Below are positions 25,001-38,697 of a DNA stretch of 64,000 nt, one piece after another. The DNA is taken from assembly GCA_030533445.1 (NCBI GenBank), contig CM060072.1, positions 25,815,609-25,879,608 of the forward strand. The letters run 5' to 3'. Position numbers and translations under genes: made by a program. The stretch comes from Cyprinodon diabolis (Eukaryota; Chordata; Actinopteri; Cyprinodontiformes; Cyprinodontidae). Below the pieces are notes generated by a model. The model made no database searches and was not told where the DNA came from. It saw nothing but the letters and a program-made list of their open reading frames with translations. Within the stretch, counting starts at the first letter, position 1, and each line of letters begins with the position of its first letter.

Positions 25001-28000
25001 GAAAGAAGATCACCACATGTGCTTTAACTGAGCTAGATCACTTTTAGTGTTCATGAGATGGAAAGGAAGAGCAGGATTTTTGTGCGCCTGGACAGTTATT
25101 CAAAAAGTGACTTTGACATTTCTATCCTGCATTTCAGGGTAACATTTTCGACCTCTAACTTTAATCAAATAAGGCTCTGCACAATATTGATAACGACCTT
25201 GAAACATACATTAAATGGGTTTAGTTGTTATTTATCTTTTATTACATCAGATGCAGCTTTTGCCTTCTCCCCATAAAACCCAAAAATAGTTCTAAAAGGG
25301 CATGCTTGTCATATTCAATGTTAGTATATTGATGTGAAGAATCAACTACTGTGTTTTTTCTGTCATTTTATGGTTAATATACTAACAACTAAAATCTTAA
25401 ATTAATTAAAACTTTGCCCATTAGAGTATCACTGTTTTCACCCTCTGGTTTAGAGAGGAACAAGATATTCTGGAGGTGGTGAATTACGTCTGCATACGAA
25501 TAACAAGTCCCTTGGTAGGGGTGGCAACTCGGATGGCCAATGATTGACTACAGGGAGGGGGGCATGACCACCCCTTGCCCAACCTCTAGCTCTACCCCTG
25601 ATCATTCCCTTGTAGCTCTGGTTTCTTAGAGGTTTCTTTCCAGGACTCCTCTGATTTCCAGGATGACACCAGCCATCTTCCTCACACCAGCTTGTCCAGA
25701 GCATGGATTTACAGCTGTATTATTTCTCATCCTTTTCATAGTTATTTTCTTCTCAGTGTTGGTCTGTCAAAAAAATCCCAATCAAAAGCACCGATGTTTG
25801 TGGTCTTAAGATGACACAATGCAAAAAAGTTAGATCGGCATGAATACTGCAGCGGAACACTGACGGTTAAAATCCCTTCCTTCCTTCCTTCCTTCCTTCC
25901 TTCCTTCCTTCCTTCCTTCCTTCCTTCCTTCCTTCCTTCCTTCCTTCCTTCCTCAGAGTTTTACTTTTGGATAGCCTACAATTACTGTTTCATTGCCTCT
26001 CTGCTTACAAAAGAGCTCCCAGCAAAGGTTCAACAATTGGAGCATCTTCTGTCGGTTTGTGGCAAGTTGACTGTAAAATGTAGTCAGTATATATTTTATA
26101 GTTTTGCATAATATTTAAATGGTGTTTCAGTCTGATCCTTTGAGTGCTGTTAACCAGCACACAGAGTAATTTCGTAGGCTTTATGAAGACCAACTTGATG
26201 TTGTCCAGAGGCAACTGTGGTTTGTGCTTAAATCCCACTAATGGCATGATTGCTGTTAAAAGTAATGTTGCAAAATTGCTCATCTCATTATGCGACACAG
26301 ACTGATTGCTGTAGAAAAGCAGCCAAAAAATGTAATCTGACCATGAATCTGTGAGTTTTCCCCTAGGAGAGAGACTTTGCTATAGGTAATCGAATGTATT
26401 AACTTTTTAGATAAAAAATCTCTTTGTCTCTGTTTGTATGGAATGAACGCTTTGATACTGTTGGTACCACAAAAAACACATTATAATTCGCTCACTTGTG
26501 CAATATCCTTTCCTTTTCCTAGATCCAATCATTAGGGTATCCTTCTTTATGTCAACATTTTCTAATTCATTCTAGTAGACCCAAAATGTATTCCCAGGCC
26601 AAAAGGGAAAATACAATCCTTCAGTGAGTTCTGGGTCTGCCTTAGGGACTCCTCCCATTAGGACTAGGAAACCTCTAAAGGGAGGCACCCAGGTTGCTTC
26701 TCTATTAGAGGCAAGTAACCATTTCTGCTGATGTTTACGGAAAAAAAAAGGCTCTTTCTCTACCACAACAGATTAGAGAAATATGTGTATCATTACTCAT
26801 AAAACCCATTCATCCCTCGCACACTCTTCCCACATTTCCAGCATTAGTTCTGTACAACAAATTTGAACTCATCCCTTTGAGGCAGAGATATGCCACCTAC
26901 CCAGACAAAACAATCATGGCTTTAGACTTAAAATGACTGATTTGATATCCCAGCTGTTTCACAGCTACCTGAAAAACATTCCAGTGGGTTCTAAAGGTCA
27001 TTGCTGAAAGATTTAAACAGTCACATCATCTGCAAAAGACAAACCAGATTATTATCCTACACAACTATGAGACCCGGTATATTCCATTCACAAGCAGAAA
27101 CAGCCGTGATGGAATCCAATCCACACTGGGATCAAACTTGACTTTTTGCCAAGAATGCAAACACAGCTGTTGCTTTGGGTTTACAATAACCAGTTAGCTT
27201 TTAAAACATTGTAGAGCCCCTAAATCCTGTAGTACCCCAACAAAATAGGCCTTCTCCAGATCTATAGCACTCATGAAGAGCAGACTATCAAAATAATGGA
27301 TGTACCTCATGATCATACCCTATAATATTGTCCAAATAGAATACAAAAGTTGAAAGGAGTTAGAAACTGTCAAACATTTTCAGTTTGAGTTGTTTTTTTC
27401 CTTCCCGGTACCAGAAAAAAAGCACAAATCTACGCCAGTTGTAGGAAGTAGGTCATAGCAAAGAACTAACTCCCAAATATGGCAATCTCTTCTCTCCTGT
27501 TATGCTGTTTTCTTTGATTATTTTTATTCTTCTACTTAACTGCCCCAAATTTTCACATGTCAACGACGCACATGAGAACATCTGGACTGAATCTGCACTG
27601 GCCAACAGCCGTGGTTTTCTGCATTTTAGTCTTGGAATGATTTGTCTAAAGCACTCAAGGTCTTCACTTGGCACCAACTTTTATGGCCGTATATAGTTTG
27701 GGAGTATATACGGCCAGTATATATAGTCTGTATATATATATATAGTCTGAGGATTTTAACATCTTTTAACATATATACTGAGGAGTATATATAGTCTGAG
27801 GATTTTCAGGGCTGGACGTGGTCACACTGTCCATATTCTGGCTGACATTCCAGCGTCCAGTTTAGTGTTTTTGGGGCCTTTTGGTGCCAGGCAGATGTGC
27901 AGTTCATTACGATGCCCAGCACTGAAAATGTCCTGTGATTATGGGGTTCAGGTCCAAATGGACACTGTCTGCGATCGGGGTTAAAACTGTAGGATGCAGA

Positions 28001-31000
28001 AATAGGTCATCTGGAAACAGCTCTGGCATGGAAATGTTCTAGGTTGGGACAGTTACCTCATAGAAGACAGTGTGCTCTAAACACTGTTGCTCAGTGGGAC
28101 GATTTAAAGACTGGGTGGTGAAATGCAATGCTGAGCAGTACAGAGTCGTTCCAAAGTCTGTAGAGCACAGCTCCTGACACAACGGCCATAAAACAGACTG
28201 AATCATGATTTAACATTCTCCCTTTTTTGAACGGCACCACTTTTCTTGAGTTGTAATACAATTGTATTCAGATGTGTTATGTCTTTCAGTGTGATATCAC
28301 TTCAAAGCCAACCTCAGTTGCAGTTACTCTGAGTTTAATCTTAATGGGTTTGTCTACCCCTCACAAATTAAGAGTTTTAATTATTTTAATTAAAACAAGA
28401 GGTTTGTTCCTGACAGGAAATTTAAAACTGGGAATTTCACAGTTTATCTTTGATAAACCGTAATCTTCTCTCCCAGCTTCAGGCTGAGCTACTCCAAGCA
28501 GTTAAAATCAGTTCCAATCAATCAAAACATGCTGATAAATTTAACGGTTACTGCAAACCTAAATTTCTTAGGGGTATGAATAATTATGGGATTAACTGCA
28601 AGAATACTTTTATTGTGTATCTCCATAAAAGCACTTTCATGTTTTACATCTTTGGTTTGTTCCACTTCACTGCAAATCTTTCAAGGGTATTAAATAACGG
28701 TGAGTAATCCAATATGGCACCGGCCATACTTGCTCCAAGATCAGTTTGATAGTCTGTCCTCTATACTTTTTATCTATCTAGTGAGCTTTTCATGGTTTGG
28801 GCTCAAAGCATTCGGTCCGGATTGGTTTCAAACATGGATTAATAATGACTGGCAGCAGATTCATAAACTGTATCCTCTGGTAAACCATAGCTTTTTTTAT
28901 TCCTATTTTGTTTCTTCCAATTTAATTCAAGTTTTAAAGCTCCAACTTTTTAAAATTGTGACAGGGACAGCCTTTTTAAAAATCCAATGTTTATACCTTA
29001 ATTGCAGAGCAACCATCTGACAAATCGTGTTCATGTTTCTTTGGAAGCGTATTTCCTACAACTGGGCCAAGCACCGTATTTCTTTTTCGTTCCAGCATTG
29101 CTTCTTGTGCCACATTTTCTGGTGCAGTTGGAGGGAAAATAATAATAACTCACAGGGTTCCACTTATGAAATTGCCCAATAAGTTCTGATTGTTTACAAC
29201 ACGTTTCCAATGTGTCTATGTGGCTGAAAAAATCTGTTTTTTCAAGGGATTCTCTCACTCAGCTCCTGTTTTCCCTCGGCCCTTCTCAGATGTGTTGTTG
29301 TTTTAATACAGGATCTTTGCGGAGCCTCGTCTTGTGACACTCTTGGCATGGCAGACGTTGGCACCATGTGCGACCCGAAGAGGAGCTGCTCCGTTATTGA
29401 GGACGACGGCCTACCCTCAGCCTTCACCACCGCTCACGAGCTTGGTATGACCAGTTCTGACATGGTTTCATCTGAAGCACAATTGTACTGACAGAAATAT
29501 CTTTTTATCTATCAAACAGATACCTGTTTAATTTGAACTATATTGTGATCCTTATATTTATTGTAATTTTATTTGATTGACAAGCAGGAAGTGGTGCATA
29601 ACTGTGCTACTGATATAGAAATATTATTGTTCAAATAAAAAACATTAAAAATTAGGATGCACTGGAATTTATTCCTATTTACTCTGCTTATGGAGTGAAT
29701 TTTGTTACAGTATTGTTGCAAACAAGGAACATGTAATGTAAATAGATATATTTAAAAAAGGGGATTTAGAACTAAGCCTAAAAAAACTTCTTAATCAAGA
29801 TATTTTTTTTAACATATTGTATTTACAAATTATACAGATTTTCAAATGTAATTTTTACAAATTCTGCTATTCAGATTAAGTTTTATGAATTGCATTCTCT
29901 TCAAATCGCGTATCACAGACGGCATTCTCTTAACTTAAAGCCCAAAACAAACCCGCACGCTGACCAATTAAAATGTTGTTGCTAACCCAAGCTGACCAAT
30001 AGAAATGCAACTTTGCTGCTAACTCCAGATAAAATCCACCACCAGAAGTGAATATTAAATATACCATTAAATTGTAAAATGCACAATTCCAAGATTAAAA
30101 ATCCCATTAAATAGCTAAAACAAAATGAAAATGAATTAAATCATAATAATTGCTTTACTTTAAATATATGGATGAATATAGAGCAAAATAATTAAGTGAT
30201 TATGTTGTTTTAGGGGTCACTGACAGACTTCGATTGAAAGCTTCGACATGTTCTGTTTCAGAGCGTCGTAAACCAGGCTGGTCATGATGTGGGGCTTCAG
30301 CTCTGTGACAATGACTGCAGCTCTGCGTTATTCGCATTTAAGTAAAGCACAAGTGAACATTTCGTTTGACTTTTTATTTTTTATTTGACTAATTTAAATG
30401 TGGGACGTTGTTTCGATTTGTGGGAAAGAAGTGAAAACTGTCACACCCCAAGCAGGGAATCTGGTCACCCTATCAGGAAGTGGCCAGTGTTTTAACACAG
30501 AGCAAAACAATGAAACTAAAAGCATATTTAATAGCTAATGGTTTGATATTTCAGCAAAACCAAACACCATTTTTCGTCTTTAGAGACCGTAGATACGGCA
30601 GATCAAAACTCTGATCTTGACTTAATACAACTACTGCTAAAAGTGTACAAGCATTATGTCTTCAGTACAGGGGCACAGGCCCCTTTCTAAAACGGCCTAT
30701 GCTGTTCATATTTCTAAGCAGCAGGGGCTATAGGTTGAGCTAAATAGAGGGCAAAAGAAAACCACTTAAAAGCTGCATAGGAATAAAAACGGGCTGACAT
30801 TTAAGAAGAGCAGCAATCCTTTACATCCACAGCTTCCACTTCACCTTGTTGCTCTGCTTTGTGCAGCTCCTCCTTTTAAAATCCGTAATTAAATACCTTC
30901 AAATTTTAAGTCATAGCATGACAACATTTTACAACCTCCAAAAGGGATGAATGTCTTTGAAACGCACATTATATGGTATATAATAGATACTTGGTTTGTG

Positions 31001-34000
31001 TTCGGCAGGACATGTGTTTAACATGCCCCATGATAATGTGAGGGCCTGTGAAGATGTGTTTGGAAAGCTTCAGGAAAACCACATGATGTCCCCCACGCTT
31101 ATCCAGATCAATCGAACCAGTCCCTGGTCTCCTTGCAGCGCCGCCATCATCACCGAGTTCCTGGACAGCGGACATGGTGAGGATGTTAATTTGAAATATC
31201 TTAAAATGTTTATAGATTTCAGTAGAAAGGTATCAGGATTTGACTTTATTTCGGAGTATTATAATGCTTTTCATTGAGACAAGAGTTTCTAATTACATTT
31301 ACATGTGATGATGAGGAGGAATATCATTAACCAAACACCTTCTATTGCAGAGCTCAGAATAAAGACTGGCAAAAAGGAAAAAAAAAAATCATACATTTGG
31401 GATGCAGATTGTTTGCCAAACAATTCTGACCACAGGACCTAGCCTTCGAGCAGCGCTTAAATTTTATTTTAAAACTGCACCCATATGTGTCCCAAATTAC
31501 AGGGTTTGGTCTTGGGAGAGTCACCACTGTGGGTTGGAGAAGAGATGGGTCTGCCCTATGCTTCCCATGCAGGTTCACCACAAATAGGCAAACATCTTGT
31601 GCTTTTCTCCACCTCAATTTTTAAAGAAGGAAAAAAACAGAATACAAACTATTGAAGGAGAAAAAAAGGGGATTCTTAACAATCATGATAATATTTTCTT
31701 GGGTTGGAGGGCTTTCTCATTCAGACTTATTGCCATCATTTTGAGGGAGCCTTTATGGTCTGCTGCCTGTTTCCAGAATAATTTGTAACCATCTATCCAC
31801 ACACAGCCTCCTTAGCTATTGTTTTCCATGACTCCTCCTCAGAGGGAGACTAGGAAGGAAGAGGAGCGGTTCAGTTTACTGGCTGTAGAGGGTGTGTATA
31901 TGTAGCAGCTTGCTATCAGCTCATTTGTCTGGGTTTTCTGCCAATTATTCTGTGAAATGGAATAAAACAAATATACTGCCAACTGGTTATTATCCCTTAA
32001 GCCTTATAATTTGTTAAGAACTCCACAAAAACACAACAACAGTCCTGAGTTAGAGACCCTGTTTTTCCCCTCTGTTTATAACCGCTTTTGGATGAGAAGA
32101 CTACCCACAAAGAGCAGTGGTGGAAGTTTCTAAGGGATTAAAACCAACTTCTTAAAGTATAGCCTTTTTTTTTAGTGTGTGCCTTTTTATGTAGTGGTAA
32201 CATCTTTGCACAATTTACATGCTGCCTTTAATTTTAAATTCTAATCGTATAAGAAAACCTAACAATTTTTGGGGATAATTTTCCTGCGTGTCGCGCAACA
32301 AGGGTGGGCTGGTGGGTTTCTGAATAGGTTGGAGTCAGGATGTCTGTAGTAAGTGGGGGTCTAAAGCATTTCTGTGTGGACATGCTGAGAGTGACCTTCC
32401 ACGAGAAAGCAAAAATAAAAATAAAATAAAGCAAATGGATATTCATGTGTGCATGGGGAAATCCCATCTAGTGGCGTTTCCACAGGGCTGACCCAAGGCA
32501 ACAAGGTAACAAGGGGGATCTCGAAGAACAATTAATTGTTCAATTTAATTTTAAAAAATGCAGTTTTTTACATCAGTGTATCTTAAATCAGGTATAAATT
32601 ATTACTTATATAAAAAAAGATTGTTCTGGGCCCAGATTGACACACAGACTAAAAAGGGCAAGATTAAACGTCTCTGAGACAAACGTGTATTTGGAGAACA
32701 GGCTCATCATAAAGCACAGAAAACCTCATTTTAATATTTTCCTTCTCTCAAAACGAGATCTGAGACCTACTCAAGTCTTTATGGTGTTCTGAGGATGGCC
32801 TGCACTCTCCGTTTGATTGTAGCATCTGCAGAGCAGAGCTATTCTACACTCTGTATAAATAACTACCTGTGGAAGAAGGATGGAGTGGGCTGGCAGTAAT
32901 TGGTATTTACAACAAAAATGGCCGACAAATTTCAGTCAGTGATGTCAGCAGTTATGGAAGAAAAACAGTCTCATTGGAATCTGCCTTTTTTTGTACACCA
33001 AATTTTAAACACAAATTTTTTTTAATACCGTATTTTAACGCTGATTCTTTTTAGCTCCAAATTTTAAACACTTAGTTTTTTTATACATCAAATTCCTTAC
33101 ACTAAATTTTTATTTGGTGAAAATTCTGCTGCGAAAAAATTCCCCTGCAAAAATATTCCCATGCAAAATATTCAGCTGGACAAAAATCAGCTGCAAAAAA
33201 TTTGCCTGCAAGAGATTTGCCTGCAAATGTGTTGACCTTTTGGTAAAATCAAGCCACAGCAATCTACACTAGATGCACTCGAGCAGCTTCTAGACAATGA
33301 AATTAGCTCAACACATTTGCAGGCACATTTTTTGCAGGCAAAGTTTTTGCAGCCGAATTTTATGCAGCTAAATTGTTTGCAGGCAGATTTTGACCATAAA
33401 AAAATTCAGTGTAAAGAATTCAATGTGTAAAAAAATGTAGTGTTTAAAATTCAGTGTTAAAAAAATTCAGTGTTTAAAATACGATTTACAAAAAAAAAAA
33501 AGGCAGATTCCAATGAGACTGTTTTTATTCCATAAGCAGTGACTGTGCAAACAGAAAATCTGGTAATGCATAGATTTTAATGTACTTCTTAAAATTTACA
33601 TCTTAATTTCTAGGTTTGAGATAACAGATAATTTTAAGAGGAAGTTTGACATTAAGTTGACAAGAAATGTTGCATTCAATTAATTATGTTGACTCCACCA
33701 TGCAGTTTTCTAACCATGTTGTGAACATTTACCAAAATTGGTAACATTTTGTCTTAGCTGATTTGATGTTTCTAAAACTGTTTTACATACCCTTACTTAC
33801 TGCTAAGCTCTTTGTCTTCCAGGGGATTGTTTGCTCGATCAGCCTCAGAAAACATTGGCTCTTCCAGAAGTGCAGCCCGGATCCTCCTACGACCTCAATC
33901 GTCAGTGTGAGCTCGCCTTCGGTGAAGGCTCTAAGCCATGCCCATTCCTGCAGCCACCATGCAGCCGGTTGTGGTGCACAGGGAAGTCCAACGGTCATCT

Positions 34001-37000
34001 GGTATGTATGACTAGGCATTTCCCCTGGGCAGATGGGACGCGTTGTGGTGATGGGCAGGTCTGCGACCGAGGGGTCTGCTCTGAGAAACAGCTCCAGACT
34101 GTGAAGGTACGACTGAAGGAAAGACCTCCTTACTACCATCAGCGAATATTATTAATGGGCATTGTTCTTTCAGTTGGACGGACGTTGGGGTAAGTGGGGT
34201 CCATTCGGTTCCTGTTCCCGCACATGTGGAGGCGGCGTTCAGCTCTCTAAACGGGACTGTGACAACCCAGCTCCATCAAACGGAGGCAAATACTGCCACG
34301 GAGTTCGGGTCAAATATCGTTCCTGCAGCCTGAACCGCTGCCCTAAAACAGGTGGGAATCAGCAGAGATGGGAAGTAACGAAGTACAAATACTTCGTTAC
34401 TGTACTCAAGTAGATTTTTCTGATATTTTTACTTTACTTTACTACTTATTTTTATGGCGACTTTTTACTTCTACTCCTTACATTTTTACACAAATATCTG
34501 TACTTTCTACTCCTTACATTTTAAAAAATTGGCTCGTTACTTTAGTTTTGAATCATTTTAATGGAGTTACCGTTATTATTTTTCACGTCATCAATACCAA
34601 ATTAAATCTAATTGGATGGAAATCTACGTTGCATTTGACACACCACTACAAGATGAATCCACAGATTCGGCGGTATTCATTCGCGGCAAATCATTGCAGC
34701 TTGGTGGCGGTAGTAGTATGGACCATGAGATGATTGAAAATGAACACAACGTAGATCTAGTCCTATTGGCAGACATCCATTTAAAATGTAGGCAATGGCA
34801 TGAAAAAAGTGGTTTCTACTTTTACTTTTATACTTTAAGTAAATTTACAAGCCTGTACTTTGTTACTTTTACTTGAGTAAAGAAGTTTAATCAGTACTTC
34901 CACTTTTACCAGAGTATTTTTTAACACAAGTATCTGTACTTTTACTCAAGTACGGAAAGTGAGTACTTTTGCCATCTCTGGGAATCAGTAAGAGAAAACT
35001 TGAATAGAAACTATGGCGTGAATAATATTCCATTATTGTTGAAAGCAAAGAACATGTTTTTAAAATAAAAAATTGAAAAAATTGCAACCCAGAAATTAAT
35101 CTTTGAAAAACGTCTTAATTTTGAAAGTAACATTCCTCTTCATTTTTTTATGTATTTTTTTTTTTCAGATTTCTTTTATAAAAACTTCTTTTTTTTCAAA
35201 CTGAGCTTGAAAGATCACATTCCCTTCACTTTAAGCCCAGTACAAATCCTCAGTCTTGAGGGGCACATTGACCAATCAGAATGTTGTTGCTAATGTCCAT
35301 GAAGATTTTTTTGCTACTCAATCTAGAGAAAAGCCAGGAGTAGAGAGAATGTCATCAGTAAAATGAAAGTAGTATTTTGGAAGTAAAGAAAAAACAAAAA
35401 AACAAAGTTACTTTCAAAGCCTCAAAGACATTTTTTAAAGTTTCATTTCTAAATTGCATTTCCCATTTATAAAAAGTCTTGTTTTTTTTTTCATTTTTAT
35501 TCACAAAACATGTACTTTGCTCGCAACAATAATGGAACAATATTCCTTCTATAGAATCCATGTCCAATCTTAGTCCTGTTACACATCAGCTTATTTGATG
35601 TTTTCCTTACTCCTCCATCTCTTTGTAGATAAGACTTATCGAGAGGAGCAGTGCGAGACCTCCGGCCAGACTTTCAATAGTAACCGTGTTGCCCACTCAG
35701 TAATCTGGGTGCCAAAGTACTCTGGAATTTCACCTAAGGACAGGTGTAAACTCATCTGCAGGGCTAACGGGACCGGCTACTTCTATGTTCTGTCTCCCAA
35801 GGTAACCAGATACCTCTACTTTTTTATTTTTTATAAGCAATTAGCATAGAATTACACAAAAAGGAAAAAAAAAAAAAAAAAAAAACAATTTGAAAAACAT
35901 GTTAGAGACATCTCCAAATTTGATATGGTGTTGGTGGAAGTATCTAGCCCCACCCCTTTTGCCTTTTGACCATTAACTAAAAACCTTACCTACACCCGCA
36001 CAAAGTTCAGAATTAAATTACTGAATTATTTTGCCAGGCACTGTTGTTGCAGTCTAAGTACTGAGAGGGATAGAGAGCACACAACAGTCCGTCCGTCAGG
36101 CAGTGGGGTTTCCGTTGAGCAGCAGTACAGAGACACAAAGTTCACACTTCACTCCAACTCCGAGTCCTTTAAGGAGAAAAGCTGTCATTGTACATGGAGC
36201 TCTGAGTTGCAATGGGATATTCTACCGACGGAGGGAAGAGATTATTGGAAATACTGCCTTTTTTCACCAGCTAATCTTAGCATTCATTGTAAATTGGAGT
36301 ATTAGACTCAGCTTCAAGGATATTAGAGGTTAGAAAAAATAAGGCACGGAATCGTACATCATCCTGGCAAGGCTTTATTTCCGTTTTGGAAACCAAAACA
36401 GATTCATTTCATCAACAGATGGTAAGCTGTAACTCCCCCTAGGGCAGCGGCGTCGACCAATGTCTCCTCAGGCTGAGATTGGAAGAGAGGCTACTAATGC
36501 AGATTTATAAGATGGGATTTTAAGGAATAAAGCCATAACTAACGACTCTGTTACAGCCACTGCTCTTTATAATGTATAGAGAGTCTCTGCAAACATCTTC
36601 ACGGGCGTGACTGTTACAAATTTTAAAGGGGAGTTAAGACCAAAGGCAGCATCGACTCCTCTTCTAGCAATAAACCTCAGAGGATTTCAGTGTGTTTTCT
36701 ATTTGAAACTGAAGTATAATAAATTAAATATCTAAAAGGACTTTCCCTAAACCCAAGGAGCACAAATCCCTCATCTCTCACAGAGTTGCAGCATTTGAAA
36801 TGCACATTGCAATTTTAGAAATCCTTAAAATGAATATTTATATAAATAAATATATCATGTATAATTTTGTAAAGGGGTCCATATTTAAAGATACAGTAAA
36901 TGTATTATAGAAGTGTTACATTTTGACAGGGATTTGAATTTCAGTGTACGTTATTTGATATTTTCTTTTACACATATAAATGACTTTAAATCTAATGCAG

Positions 37001-38697
37001 TTAAAGCAAGTTTGTGCTTTAGCTTTAACAAAATGTTATATATCTCAGTATATGTTTTTATATGGTGGTCCTAATCAACAAATTTTAGTTGTTTTTTTCC
37101 AAATGAAACATTCACATTTTATTAACATCAACTGCACATTTACTTGTAAATGTGTTTCACCTCATCACTAAAACAAATTCCTCGTACCTCTAAAACACAA
37201 CTCGACAACAATGTATTTTCTGATTTTGATTTTAAACTGATAAATAAGTTTAACTACTAAAAATATTCATCTGATCTCCTTTTATATAACTCATTTCAAA
37301 GGGTTGTGTAAAATTAAAAGGTACAACCTATCCTGGGAGCTATTTTTGGGTATATATTGATTTTTGACCTTGAACTCTGTGTGATGCAGGTTGTTGATGG
37401 GACTCCGTGCTCTCCAGACTCCACAGGCGTTTGTGTTCAAGGAAAGTGTATCAAAGCTGGATGTGATGGTGTGATTGGCTCCACAAAGAAGTTTGATAAG
37501 TGTGGAATCTGTGGTGGCGATAACAAGAACTGCAAGAAGGTGTCCGGACTCTTCACCAAACCTGTGTGAGTAAATCAGCAACATCAGCCTCTCTCACTCA
37601 GGAAGGGGTGGGTCTTCAATCCTGGCATGTTTTTAGTTGTTTCTTTGCCTCCACATTACTAAACTTTAATAAATGGGTGACTATCAGACTTTTTTTTAAA
37701 CCCTATTTAGGAGGTAGTGCAATCTGCAATTTCATTAAGGTTTTGAAACAGAAAGACATCTTAAACATGCAGGATAGTGGATCCTGAGGCCCAGCATTGA
37801 AGACCTCCATTCCTGTGTTTACTCTACTGTCACTTAGGTAAAACTTTATCAGTTGCACTCTTGATGAAATATATTTGACTGTAAAATATCTTGGCATACA
37901 GGCATGGCTACAACTTCGTTGTGATGTTGCCAGTGGGTGCGGCCAATGTGGACATCCGTCAGCGAGGCTACAAGGGAATTAGAAGTGATGACAACTATTT
38001 GGCAGTTAAGGACAGCAAGGGGCTTTACCTTCTCAATGGGAATTATATTGTGTCAGCCGGTGAGAGAGATGTAATTGTGAATAACAGCCTGCTGCGCTAC
38101 AGTGGCACAACTGGTCTCTCTGAGACCCTGCAGGCAGTGAAGCCCCTTGGAGAGGCGTTGACCGTTGAAGTGCTCTGTGCAGGAAAGATAACACCCCCTC
38201 GCATTCGCTACTCTTTCTACCTCCACCGTCAGACCAAGGAGGACAAAACACTAAAGAAGGAGGAGAGTGCCAATTCTAAGAACAGCGTCCTGCCAAAAGA
38301 TGAAATCCATGAGAAAGCGGAAGATCATCTAAAAAGTTCCTACAGCAAGAACAATGCTCCCATGGCGAAATGGACATCCGGAGCCTGGGAGGAGTGCTCT
38401 GTGTCCTGTGGTAGGGGTTTTCAGAGGAGAATGGTGCAATGTTTGAGAGCAGATGGGAAGCCAGGGCTAGACTGCAATTCTTCTCAAATACCGTCTGCCA
38501 CCAGGGTCTGTGGACACCAGTGCGCTGAGTGGCATATTGGGCATTGGTCGCCCTGCTCCAGAACCTGTGGGAAGGGCTTCAAAAGACGACCTCTCTACTG
38601 CAAAGACCACACTGGGCTTCTGCTCCCAAGGGATCTGTGCAAGGGCTTTCGTAAACCTCAGGAGCTGGACTTCTGTAACCTAAGCCCTTGTCAGTAA
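22015..38697 (+). CDS. adamts15: ADAMTS15 secreted zinc metalloprotease, 8 coding exons, complete
   Basis: Extracellular protease of the ADAMTS1/4/5/8/15 (hyalectanase) group, which cleaves versican-type proteoglycans. Exons: 22015-22929, 29312-29444, 31009-31176, 33823-34106, 34174-34351, 35629-35801, 37390-37565, 37902-38697. All phases agree and total 940 residues, close to the mammalian length. Order: signal peptide; prodomain with cysteine-switch-like SRCAVE (Cys159); furin site RAKR (195-198); catalytic domain with [12 protein letters not shown] (347-358), whose Gly350 codon is split by intron 2, and a Met-turn near 375; disintegrin-like region about 410-500; central thrombospondin repeat 501-558; Cys-rich and spacer regions; two more thrombospondin repeats at about 833-885 and 886-940. 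The ending RKPQELDFC and the block [17 protein letters not shown] point to ADAMTS15 rather than ADAMTS1 or 8. Intron 1 is 6.4 kb. I cannot tell whether this is the teleost a or b copy. Confidence 0.95.
24530..24830. repeat. Fragment of a hAT-like repeat
   Basis: 'ccgatataatccaattttgg' and 'tattgggacatccctaa' resemble a common fish repeat whose end reads TTAGGGATG on the other strand. Only one end is seen. Confidence 0.35.
25873..25953. repeat. (TTCC)n microsatellite
   Basis: About 20 uninterrupted TTCC units in adamts15 intron 1. Confidence 0.95.
27700..27805. repeat. Short direct duplication with TATATAGTCTGAGGATTTT
   Basis: The 19-base block TATATAGTCTGAGGATTTT occurs twice, separated by about 50 AT-rich bases. 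Confidence 0.7.
29660..30125. repeat. MITE family (CCATTATTGTTGC-like ends), diverged copy in adamts15 intron 2
   Basis: Shares 'attgttgcaaacaaggaacatg' and the interior blocks 'aatgttgttgctaa' and 'gaccaatagaaatgca' with the copies near 1.2-2.3 kb and 35 kb. The right end is not clear. Confidence 0.45.
32945..33545. mobile_element. Near-palindromic MITE in adamts15 intron 3
   Basis: The left end AACAGTCTCATTGGAATCTG and its exact inverse at the right frame about 600 bp that folds on itself around a centre near 33270. Inner motifs such as TTTGCCTGCAA and TTTAAACAC recur several times and are mirrored in the other arm. Non-coding. Confidence 0.7.
34363..34980. mobile_element. hAT-type non-autonomous element next to adamts15 exon 5
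   Basis: Ends CAGAGATGGGAAGTA and (inverse) CAGAGATGGCAAAAGTA are flanked by the 8-bp duplication GGAATCAG (34355-34362 and 34981-34988). Short inner repeats 'acttttactcaagta' are typical of this fish family. It has no complete transposase. The insertion starts 11 bases after the last base of exon 5 and leaves the GTGGGA donor intact. Confidence 0.85.
34995..35570. mobile_element. MITE (CCATTATTGTTGC ends) in adamts15 intron 5
   Basis: Left CCATTATTGTTGAAAGCAAAG and right CTTTGCTCGCAACAATAATGG are inverted copies; similarity continues some 20-30 bases outward. Interior non-coding. This is the clearest of three family members in the window. Confidence 0.6.
35802..37389. other. adamts15 intron 6
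   Basis: 1.6-kb AT-rich intron with a poly-A run at about 35863-35885. No gene or clear mobile element seen. Confidence 0.7.

Larger units (their letters stand above)
22930..29311. other. adamts15 intron 1
   Basis: 6.4-kb intron with no second gene recognised. It contains a (TTCC)n array, a repeat fragment ending 'gggacatccctaatc' near 24530-24830, and a short tandem duplication near 27.7 kb. Confidence 0.8.

Noticed and set aside
28272..29020. Three consecutive plus-strand open frames in adamts15 intron 1
   Set aside because: No domain, AT-rich composition, no consistent splice structure. Chance frames.
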